In this document: one piece after another, positions 13,601 to 25,600 of the stretch
Numbering within the stretch: position 1 is the first letter of the stretch
Layout of the letters: each line of letters opens with the position of its first letter
Source of the DNA: Fragum whitleyi
Lineage: Eukaryota > Mollusca > Bivalvia > Cardiida > Cardiidae
Assembly: GCA_948146395.1 (NCBI GenBank)
Contig: OX411558.1
Coordinates: forward strand, 50,393,122 to 50,457,121
DNA: 64,000 nt
Direction of reading: 5' to 3'
Made by a program: the position numbers and the translations under genes
The notes under the pieces: model-generated
Database searches by the model: none
Told to the model about the DNA's origin: nothing
Seen by the model: only the letters and a program-made list of their open reading frames with translations

Positions 13601-16600
13601 TTTTACAGCTGGGTGAACTAGTGCTGGCTATTAAGTGTTTTGCCCATAAACACACCAAGCGACATCGGAGCTCGAACCACGGACCTCCAGGTCACGGGTT
13701 GATTGCATTTACCACTAGGCCGCCAAGGCAGCCAACACCCTCTTAGCTCAAAGAAAAACATATTTGACTCTCAATCCTGGGGTTCTGACTTCAGACTCTG
13801 GCATGCATCTAATGTCATAAAAAGTCATTATAATAATACCTAGGTCGCCGTAGTGAAATAACCCCGTTGAATATTTTTGATATTAAATGAGTGTTATTTC
13901 ACTAGTGGAATAACTGTGCAAATGAGCTAAAAACAAAAAACAACGTTATATGTCTGTAAGGAAAATGACGTCATAATGGATCTGCTGACATCATTTTACA
14001 ATCAGCGTTTAATGTTTTGCGGAATAAAATGAGTCGATAAATATCGTAATTTTCTCGTTTAATCGCCAAAATTCTGGTAATATTATAAATAAAATATCAA
14101 ATTTGTGCTCATTTAAATATCAAATACTGAATTTATTGAACTTGTCATCTATAAACAGATAAAATTGAGGCTGCACCGAGTTTTTATCTGTTTATAGATT
14201 ACTCGTTTAATAAATTTGGTATTCCATGACCACTCATTCAATATCCTCTATTTATGATATATGTCACCCAACTATGAAGGGTGTTTGATAAGAAAAGGAC
14301 TTAGTTTTACTTGGCAGCTAGTGATTTGGATGAAATGGTTTGGTTGGTCCGAGTGAGAAACAATAGGAAGCCATGTGTAGGTGCACTTACCAGGTTTGAT
14401 TTAAGGGATTTCTGATGTATTTGATAATTGTTTGTTAAAGATATTTGTATTGATGGCTCAGCGCAAAAACAATTGTTTTAAAGTGGCTTAATGGAGGTAT
14501 TATCTCGAGTGAGATGTATGTGAAATAAATGGCAGATATTTATAGTCTGGGCTATGCCTTAAAAAGAGATGTTCTATTTAGATGAAAAAGTATTTTAAAA
14601 TCATGTATTCAAACCCTACTTAGTGGGTACTCATTGAAATCATCTTGTTAGGTCTATTTAACATAGGGTTTACTTTATTAGAGAAACCGAAACAAAGATC
14701 TAAGATTGGCCTAACCTCCTTAAAATTATTAAAATATTTAAATTAGATAGAATCTTTGTCAATCCAAAAAAATAAAAATGTTCTATTAACCCTTGTCATG
14801 CTGATTCAGGAATATTCCTGCTCTGGCAGGAGGTATAGACAAATATTTGCCTGCACATATGTGCAGTCTGATCTTAGTTCATACCACCTGAATTTCATTT
14901 TTAGGCCAGAATGGTGTAACACAATTTATTTCGGAAATCAAAACTCACTCACATTTGGTAACTTCAAGTGCTTTTAACACTTTGATTTTACATTTATTTT
15001 GCAAAAAGATTTTTATTCAGCATGACAAGGGTTAAGATGTTAGAAAATTTTAAAAAAATACGTGTATACATCTACATGGTGGGTTCTCATTGAAATTGTC
15101 TTGTCGAGGCTATTTCACTGAGTACCCATAAAATAGAGTTTAATAGAGAAACAAAGATTTAAAACAGGCTTAACCTCCTCTAAAAATTATTGCCAAAATT
15201 TAAACTGGATGGACTGCCGTTCCCAAAAGAAAGAGGTGTTCTATTAATTATAATTTTTAAAAAATATTTGTTCAAATCCTACATTGTATGTACTCATTTA
15301 AATCTTCTTGTCAAGAAGATTTAAATGAGTAACTACAACATAGGGTTTAATTAAGAAATAAAGATTTTAGACAGGCCTAACCTCCTCTTTGCAGATATTT
15401 ATACTGGGTAGACTCGGGGCAGTTTCCAAAAATAGAGATGTCGTATTTAGATGGATCACACCGAACTACCCTGGTTGAGAGTGGAATTTTGAACGCAACT
15501 GGAATTACCATAGACTATCTAACACACGATGTTTACTGGTCAGATAATGTGATTGATGCTATACAGGTAAACAGGGATAATTCTGGCTCATTGTGGCATG
15601 TGCAAAAATATCTCATTTAGCTGAATCTAATGAGAAATTCTGAATTTATTTTTTGGTGTTGAATTTTAACAAATTTGATTTGAAACAGTTGTAACTGCCT
15701 TTGAGCCAACAAAATATTTAACTAAATTAAATTTTGTTTTGAGATTTACCCTTTATAAAGCCAGTTTTAATCAGATTTCTGGCAGAAAAATGAGAATCTC
15801 CCAATAACTCACCCATAAATGATCCCTGGGTATATTGTAAACCATTACCAAAACATTTTATAAAAGCACTATGTATTTGAATATTTCGGTAAAAAATGCA
15901 ATTTTTGCCAAAATACTGAAATACTAGGTGCTTTTATAAAATGTTTTTTCCATTCCCTCAAGAATAATTTTGTGATATTTAGAGCTACAGATGGGGGGGG
16001 GGGGTAGTTTGGATTTTAGATTGGAGTATTTCTCTAATTAAAGTACAATAATGTTGTTGGTACTCCTTTGAACTGTCTTATAGAGATGATTCAAATGAGT
16101 ACCAACATCATAGGGTTCCATTGAGAAAAAGAGATTTTAGATTGGCTTTTCCTCTCATATATGTACCTCTCTTAATATATTTTTAGCTCGGCTGTTTATG
16201 GAGAAAACCCGAGGTATTGCTATAGCCTCCGTGTTGTTGTCGTCGTTGTCGTCGCCGTTGTCGTGCGAAAACTTTGACATTTTGTTATATCTCTGGTTCT
16301 ACTGAAGGCATTCACTTGAAACTTGGCACACATGTTCACCATCAAAAGAGCAACCTATACTATCAAGGGGGTAACTCTAGATGCATTTTTTGCAAATTAT
16401 GCCCCTTTTTCTACTTAGATTTTTTCCCACCATCCAGCACTCTACAGCTGAGCGTAGGCACCCGTAGGCGGTGCTCTTGTTCTTTCTAGAAACTTTCCTT
16501 TGATGGACACCGAAGACAATTATTGGCTTTACCCCCTCTTGTCTGTACCTCTCTTATTTTATTTTTCTTTCTAGAAAGTTTCCTTTGATGGACACCAGAG

Positions 16601-19600
16601 ACAATTTGTTCAAACTAACCTCCCAAACCCTTTTAGCCTAGTAGTGTTTAAACAATCCCTCTACTGGGTAGATAGAAATCTCAACACCGTGTTTAAAGCG
16701 TCGAAGAAAGAGGCCATGGATAGACCTAAAGTTTTGAGGAATGGACTGAAAACTCTGACAGCTGTTACAATGTTTGATGAATATTCCCAGCCTAATGGTA
16801 AGTCATTTTTAACCCTTTCCTGTTTTACAAAATTTTGGACGTGTCCAAATTCAAAGGTTTTGTAGACGAAAATTTATAGTGGATTTAATTTGAAAAATAA
16901 CCATTCAGTAGGGTGGAAAATAGTGTGGAAAAAGAAGAAATTGCTTGTCAGAAGCAATTTCTTCTTTTTTCACAATGTTTTCTCAATCATAGAATCACAG
17001 TCACATAAAAAGCAGGGATTAAACAGCAAAGGGTTAATAGGCCTCTACCAAGCCCTTTCAGTTAAATGGTTAACAAAAAAAGGCTTTCAATACTTGAGGT
17101 CATGAGTAAGAATCCTGCTAATTTTATCCTCCTTAACAAAAATGATTTTGATAAACATCACTCTGTGGCAAATGGACAAATAATATGCAAGAATGGGATG
17201 GAAAGCTGTTGACATGGAAGAAATTTTGTTGCATTGATGTAGAAAATGACAGGAAACCATAATTAGTTGCACCAGATGCCATTATTTAACCTCCATACTG
17301 TCGAAAATGATATACCCAGCTTTAGAATTGTTAAACTTTCCTCTCCCAATAACCATTGTTGTGTGTCAACCCAATGGAATTGTCTTTTTAAATTTTTTGG
17401 ACATTGTTAGTTTGAGTAAATTTTATGTTTTGTTTGATCTTTAAGATATCAAATGAGCCTGAGCATGATGCTTTCAACAATTTCGAATGTGTGCAAAGCA
17501 AAGACTCTGACCAGCCTGTGCAACTGCACAGTCTGTCCATAGTCTTTTCTTTGCGTTTTGTAGATAGGTAAGGCCTCAATGTATTTGTAAACTGTAAGGT
17601 AATTCTATATTTACAGTATGAGGCTGTCTACAGTGTTCAATGTGTGCCCCTCACACACATTTCAAATTGTTGGAAATGTCATGCACAAACTCAAATTTAC
17701 TTATGTTTCAGTGAGTAACCCATGCTCTGTGTCCAATGGGGGATGTCAACATTTGTGTTTTGCATTACCCAATGAAGTAGAGGGCAAATGTGCTTGCTCT
17801 GTTGGGACTCTAGATACAGATGGCAAAACTTGCAAAGGTAAAATGACTTGCTTTTGTGAGGGTTATGTAAAATATTTCTGTCAGTAAACCATGCTCTTTG
17901 TCTAATGTAAGTAATTTTATTCACCGCATTGAAAAATTTTGGGACATATATTGATGGCTCAGCGTGAAACAGTTGTAACTGCCTTACAACTGTTTCACGC
18001 TGAGCCATCGCTGTATAAAATGTTTATAGTGTATTGTATGAAAAAAAATTTAAAGAGGTTGGGGGAATTGATAATTGTCAAGGCTCTGCCAAAAAATGTG
18101 GTGGTAGTTTGGGTGTGAGAAATATCAATAATACAGATTTTGGTGCTCCAGATGCTACTATGTGACAAAGATACATTTATAAATAGAGCTTATTGAATGA
18201 GTGGTCATTGAATACTGAATTTATTAAAAGAGTCATGTATAAACAGATAAAAACAAGGCTGCGCCGAGTTTTTATCTGTTTGTAGATGACGAGTAACAGT
18301 TTAATAGATTTGGTATTTTATGAGCACAACTTCTATATTCTATTTATAATATGACCCGAATTTTTGCAAAAAATTGTCAAAATTCTTGAAATTTAACATT
18401 TCAATTTTCTGTGAAACTAATTACGCCGCTTAAAACTGCCGTCACAACATATACATTATGTCATTTTCGCGGTTACAGAATAGCTTTGCTCATTTGCACA
18501 GTTATTCCACTAGTGTAAAATCAAAAATATTCAACAGGGTTATTTCACTCCCTCGACGTCGGTCATTTTATAAATGGTATTGAACCTCATTCAATGAATC
18601 AATCTATTCTTTAATTTTACAGAATCCACAGATTTTCTCCTATTTGCTGCTGAGACAGACATTCTGAGTGTATCATTGAACCTCCACGACAAAACGTCTC
18701 CGATACAACCTATCCGACGGCTTGGGGGCGCTGTTGGTATTGACTTTAACTATGATGACAAAATTATCTACTTCTCCCTGATTAGTGAAAAGCAGCTAGG
18801 ACGAGTACATATAAACTCATCGAAAGTTGAAAACCTTACAGAAATAATTAATGGTAAGTTCTGTATGGTTTCTCATATAAGTGTTGCAGTGAAGATATTT
18901 TGCGTCTTTGACCCTTCAGTAAAAAAGGAAAAAGGATAAATCTTGGTTTGGGTAAAGTCAATATTTAAAAAAGAGATAAGATCAGGGTTCCTAAGCATTC
19001 GGAACATCACTCGGCCATTTCCATAAACTACAACATACCTCGGAAGTATGTAAGGTGGATGGGTATGTAACGAAATTGTACATTTTGTTAGGCGGAAACA
19101 GTGTAAGAAAAACTAGCAAACCAGCGCTATCTTTAGATTGATATTTTTTACAGTAAATAACGGCTGAAAAATCTGAATTTTTGAGAATGACAATCATTCT
19201 CAAAAATAAAGATTTTTAGCCGTTATTTAAGAATCTTAACTTATTTATATAAGGATACGATGGTTTCACATCAGTGACTCCAAACAAGTAGAGTTGGCGA
19301 CGTCCAACGGTTTCACTCAAAGTTTTGTGGGATAACGCCATTTTAACTGAAGTCATCAAGTTTTTCCAAGGTTTTCCCCGTAATTTTTTAAAATAGTACG
19401 TCTACGTACATCAGAGGTTGACCGTGTGATTGGCCAAGTGGTGTTCCGAATGGGTTCCCAAGGTCATAAAAAGTCAGGAAAGTCAGTGAATTTCAGAATC
19501 AAAAGTGGAATTTTTTTAAGAAAGTAAAGGAAAAAAAGAACATTTGGGTATGGCAATTTTCACAAAGGCATGGATGTGTTTGTCATTGTATCGCATTAGA

Positions 19601-22600
19601 CAGCATATTTTGTTGATGAATTTCTGGTATTTAATGATCCGATATGTTCCGTAAATACCGGTGATTTTGGTCAGGGATTTTTGAAATTAAGTAAGGGATA
19701 AGTCAGGAAAAAGTCAGGGAATATTACTTTTTGAAGTTTTTGGGAACCCTGAAGATCCGATAGGTATGTTCTGTATAGATCTTGAAATACTCATATGATT
19801 GGGAAAAAATCATTTTGCTCCTTGTGGTAAAAAAGATATCTTGGGAAATAAGTAAATTTTTTGAAAACAAATTTAGAAAAAAACAACATAAAACCCTGGT
19901 TAAAATTGAGCCTGTGCGTGACACTTCCAACAATTTGAAACATACACAAGGTACAAACATTTAGCTACTTTGACAGCCACCTGCTGTAAATGTATTGTTA
20001 CCTGATGGTGTACAAGTACTTTGAGACCTTATCTATCTACTAAATGCATAGTGAAGACTCTGATCAGTCTGTGGGGATGCACAAACTGGTCAGAGTCTTT
20101 GCTATGTACACATATAATATTGTTGGAAATCTAACTCACAGGCTCAATTATTTTCATTAATGGAATAAAACCAATATTGTGCAAATCTTGATGGACATGG
20201 CTAAAGTTTAACTTTTCTGCCTCACTTATAGGATCTCAAGTCCCAATAAAGCCTACAGTTGGGGAAGGAATAGCCTATGACTGGGTGAACAAGAGACTGT
20301 ACTGGTCTGACTCGAATACCAACCAAATATTTAGCATGAACACAGATGGTTCTGAGAGAGAAGTTGTTGCTACGGTACACTCACCCAGGGCAGTAGCTGT
20401 CAATCCTTGTAGGGGGTGAGTAAGAACTCTTTTGAACAAGAGGCTGTATTTATATTACTTTGGAACCAACCAAATATTCAGTATAAACCCAGATGGCTCT
20501 GAGAGAGAAGTTGTTGCTACGGTACACTCGCCCAGGGCAGTAGCTGTCAACCCTTGTAGGGGGTGAGTAAGAACTCTTTTGAACAAGAGGCTGTATTTAT
20601 ATTACTTTGGTACCAACCAAATATTCAGTATAAAAACAGATGGTTCTGAGAGAGAAGTTGTTGCTACGGTACACTCGCCCAGGGCAGTAGCTGTCAATCC
20701 TTGTAGGGGGTGAGTAAGAACTCTTTTGAACAAGAGGCTGTATTTATATTACTTTGGTACCAACCAAATATTCAGTATAAAAACAGATGGTTCTGAGAGA
20801 GAAGTTGTTGCTACGGTACACTCGCCCAGGGCAGTAGCTGTCAATCCTTGTAGGGGGTGAGTAAGAACTCTTTTGAACAAGAGGCTGTATTTATATTACT
20901 TTGGTACCAACCAAATATTCAGTATAAAAACAGATGGTTCTGAGAGAGAAGTTGTTGCTACGGTACACTCGCCCAGGGCAGTAGCTGTCAATCCTTGTAG
21001 GGGGTGAGTAAGAACTCTTTTGAACAAGAGGCTGTATTTATATTACTTTGGTACCAACCAAATATTCAGTATAAAAACAGATGGTTCTGAGAGAGAAGTT
21101 GTTGCTACGGTACACTCGCCCAGGGCAGTAGCTGTCAATCCTTGTAGGGGGTGAGTAAGAACTCTTTTGAACAAGAGGCTGTATTTATATTACTTTGGTA
21201 CCAACCAAATATTCAGTATAAACCCAGATGGCTCTGAGAGAGAAGTTGTTGCTACAGTACATTCACCCAGGGCAGTAGCTGTCAACCCATGTAGAGGTTG
21301 AGTAAGAACTCTTTTGAACAAGAGGCTGTATTTATATTACTTTGTTACCAACCAACTATTCAGTATAAGCACAGATAGAGAAGTCAGTGCAACACCATTC
21401 TAAGTGCCTATAATTATATAGGCACTTAGAATGGTGTTGCGCTACCCTCTCTTCTGATATAGTTGATTAAGAATTTTTCTGCTACTTTACACTCTGTCAA
21501 CCCTGTAGGGGATGAGTATTATACAAAAGATATATAGGTCAGACTCAAGTACCAAACAAATATTCAGTATAAACCCAGATGGCTCTGAGAGAGAAGTTGT
21601 TGCTACGGTACACTCCCCCAGGGCAGTAGCTGTCAACCCTTGTAGGGGGTGAGTATGAACTTTATTGAACAAGAGGCTGTATTTATATTACTTTGGCACC
21701 AACCAAATATTCAGTATAAGCACAGATAGAGAAGTCAGTGCAACACCATTCTAAGTGCCCATAATTATATAGGTACTTAGATTGGTGTTGTGCTAATCTC
21801 TCTTCTGATAAAGCTAATAGAGGATTTTTCTGCTACTTTACACTCTGTCAACCTTGAAGGGGATGAGTATAATCTCTATTATACAAAAGACTACATTGGT
21901 CCAACTCAACTACCAACCAAATATTTAGTATGAAAACAGATGGCTCTGAGAGAGAAGTTGTTGCTACAGTACACTCACCCAGGGTAGTCGCTATGAACCC
22001 TTGTAGGGGGTGAGTAAGAACTCTTTTGAACAAGAGGCTGTACTTATCTGTCTCCACTACTAACCAAATATTCAGTTTAAGCATACGTAGCAGGGTCAGT
22101 GCAATACCATTCCAAGTGCCTATAATTATATAGGCACTTAAAATAGTGTTGTGCTACCCTCTCTTCTGATAGAGAATTTTTCTGCTACTTTACACACAAT
22201 CAGGGCCATAGCTGTGAACCCCTATAAGGGTTAAGTATAAACTCTATTATACAAAAGACTGTACTGGTCTGACTCGAGTCTGTATTGATCTGACTCAAGT
22301 ACAAACCAAATATTCAGTTTAAACACAGATGGCTCGGAGAGAGAAGTTGATTCTATGGTGCACTTGCCTAGAGCTGTAGCTGTTAATCCTTGTAGATGGT
22401 AAGTAAAGACTCTTTAATATAATAGACTGCATGGTTCTGACTTGAGTACCAACCAAATATTCAGTATAAAAAAGATGGCTCTGAGAGAGAAGTTGTTGCT
22501 ACAGTACACTCCCCCAGGGCTGTAGCTGTCAACCCATGTAGGGGGTGAGTAAAATTTCTATTGAACAAGAGGTAGATTGATCTTACTCTGGTACCAACAA

Positions 22601-25600
22601 AATATTCAGTATAAACCTAGATAGAGGGGTCAGGGCAACACCATTCTAAGTGCCTATAATTAAATAGGCACTTAGAATGGTGTTGTGCTAACCTCTCTTC
22701 TGATATAGTTGATTAAGAATTTTTCTGCTACTTTACACTCTGTCAACCTTGAAGGGGATGAGTATAATCTCTATTATACAAAAGACTACATTGGTCCAAC
22801 TCAACTACCAACCAAATATTTAGTATGAAAACAGATGGCTCTGAGAGAGAAGTTGTTGCTACAGTACACTCACCCAGGGTAGTCGCTATGAACCCTTGTA
22901 GGGGGTGAGTAAGAACTCTTTTGAACAAGAGGCTGTACTTATCTGTCTCCACTACTAACCAAATATTCAGTTTAAGCATACGTAGCAGGGTCAGTGCAAT
23001 ACCATTCCAAGTGCCTATAATTATATAGGCACTTAAAATAGTGTTGTGCTACCCTCTCTTCTGATAGAGAATTTTTCTGCTACTTTACACACAATCAGGG
23101 CCATAGCTGTGAACCCCTATAAGGGTTAAGTATAAACTCTATTATACAAAAGACTGTACTGGTCTGACTCGAGTCTGTATTGATCTGACTCAAGTACAAA
23201 CCAAATATTCAGTTTAAACACAGATGGCTCGGAGAGAGAAGTTGATTCTATGGTGCACTTGCCTAGAGCTGTAGCTGTTAATCCATGTAGATGGTAAGTA
23301 AAGACTCTTTTGTGTAATAGACTGCATGGTTCTGACTTGAATACCAACCAAATATTCAGTATAAAAAAAGATGGCTCTGAGAGAGAAATTGTTGCTACAG
23401 TACACTCACCTGGGGCTGTAGCTGTCAACCCATGTAGGGGGTGAGTAAAATTTCTATTGAACAAGAGGTAGATTGATCTTACTCTGGTACCAACAAAATA
23501 TTCAGTATAAACATAGATAGAGGGGTCAGGGCAACACCATTCTAAGTGCCTATAATTAAATAGGCACTTAGAATGGTGTTGTGCTAACCTCTCTTCTGAT
23601 ATAGTTGATTAAGAATTTTTCTGCTACTTTACACTCTGTCAACCTTGAAGGGGATGAGTATAATCTCTATTATACAAAAGACTACATTGGTCAGACTCAA
23701 CTACCAACCAAATATTTAGTATAAACAGATGGCTCTGAGAGAGAAGTTGTTGCTACAGTACACTCACCCAGGGCAGTAGCTGTGAACCCTTGTAGGGGGT
23801 GAGTATGAACTCTATTGAACAAGAGGCTGTATTTATATTACTCTGGTACCAACCAAATATTCGGAATAAGCACAGATTGCTCTGAGAGAGATTCAAAATG
23901 GATATTGAATTATTTTCATTTTTCTGCAAAATTTTTTGTCTTTAACATGAAACAAGATTATAGATTTTTCAGATTGAATGGATTTTTGCGCTGCTTTCAA
24001 CAATTTTTCTGTTATAATGTGTTGGCTGGAGCACCTATCAATGAATTCCTAATATTTATCTTACCAGTACTACCATCACATCCTTTCCTAGCCTCCAGCT
24101 GCTATCTCACAGGTCTATGATTACCAACCCATTGGTGAGAGACAAATAGTCGGAAAGAATGGTTGCCGCTGTTGGAGATGAAACCCTGGGACCTCTAGAT
24201 TGACAGTCCGCCGGGCCACCAACTGCACTATGATGGCAGCAAGATTTTTTAGAAATAGTCAACAAAGAAAATCCAATTATTGGTGATCTAAACATCATTC
24301 GCTTATTTTATTCAAGCTGTATTTATGGAATTCATGATTTGGATCAAATAAAAAGATATATCAAAATAGCAGAAACTGAAAGATGTCAACATAAAACTAC
24401 ATTTTAACTGAATTGATTGACCATGAAATTATTTGATTGGTTAATTGACAGCTATGTCAATTAACCCTTCATAGCATTTCATGTTTATAGACTGGCAAAC
24501 TAAGGCTTACCTTTAATGTCAGCATGATTAGCTCAATTGGTAGAGCACAGAACTTAAAAGGTTGATGGTTAATGAAGGTTAATGGCGTGGGTTTGTTTCC
24601 CGAATTGGCACACTAACAAACTAATTGTCTTTCTGATGAGATGTTAATCTGAGATCTTATGAGATGGTTCTCTACCTCAAGCATGTTAAAGAGCTATGTT
24701 TGATTTCTCAAGCTGTTTCGTCATGTATCCTTTTACTATCGCCTGTAACAACTAACCGTCATCTGGGGGGCGTTGCTCAAATGGGCATTTGCTAACAGTA
24801 GTGATGATAAATAAACAGAAATAAAAAACTCACCTTCAATTTTCAGATATCTGTTCTGGTCACAATGGGGTATAGTACGTCAGATAGAGAGATCTACACT
24901 GAGGGGCAACAAGCGGAAATCTATTGTAAATAATGACTTAGGATGGCCTAATGGATTGTCGATTGACTACGATGAAAATATGCTGTATTGGGTGGATGCA
25001 ATGAGGTATGTTAAAAGGGAATGTTGAAGCAAAATTTGGCTTGTGCTATCTAAAGTTTTTTACAGGCCGCTGAAGGATATCTAATATTGGTATCATCTTC
25101 TCCGTCTGTCTGTCTGTCCCAATGTCAGTATGTATCAATCTAGTAAAGGCAACTCCTCCTTCATTTATGGACAGATTTGGATGAAACTTTCACAAAATGT
25201 TTCTTGTTACCTGATGCTGTGTATTAAGTCGCCATTTGGTGAATTTTTTGAAAGACCTTTCAGTTGGCACCAAGTTGAAGGTCATTAATTAAGGTCATGC
25301 TTAATTTTTTCAAGGTCAAAAAAGTGGAAATTTTAGACTGCCCATTGAATTGAGTATTGCAGTGGATTACAGAATTATTTAAGGTTTGCTGTAGATTATG
25401 GTATTGTATCAAACTACTGTATGGCAGTGGGGGGGAGGGGGGCATTATTGTTTCACAAACTCATCTTGTAACAGCCACATACCATAAAAGCTCTAATAGA
25501 ATCCTGAGGTTCAATTAGAATCATTGCATTTCTATTAGAAAGGGATGGCCCTTTATAACAGGCTATGCTACATTTCGATGGCTCAGTGCAAAACAGTTGT

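Larger units (their letters stand above)
14605..16115. repeat. Cluster of family M hairpins
   Basis: A 75-bp fold-back of the type CCTATGTTG-GGTACTCATTTGAAT pairing with ATTCAAATGAGTACC-AACATAGGG occurs at about 14605-14680, 15060-15140, 15270-15345 (near-perfect) and 16045-16115. More copies lie at about 11896-12001, 36070-36150 and 42385-42440. A separate fold-back, ACATTTTATAAAAGCAC/GTGCTTTTATAAAATGT, lies at 15857-15950, and a G13 run is near 15993. Confidence 0.6.

Noticed and set aside
17953..18009. microRNA precursor
   Set aside because: The hairpin is a member of a dispersed palindrome family. Without small-RNA data a miRNA call is not supportable.
20288..21383. 147-bp period as a nucleosome-positioning signal
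   Set aside because: The length follows from the microhomology breakpoints in E9 and its intron. Equality with nucleosomal DNA length may be chance and cannot be tested from sequence alone.
22743..22979. Reverse-strand frames identical to 21848-22084 as a real gene pair
   Set aside because: They are antisense shadows of the duplicated E9 array.
20435..23810. E9 copies as mutually exclusive alternative exons
   Set aside because: Copies have donors and open frames but no convincing acceptor, have lost the YWSD motif, and hit TGA at the donor. The phase join E9-E10 works from the first donor.
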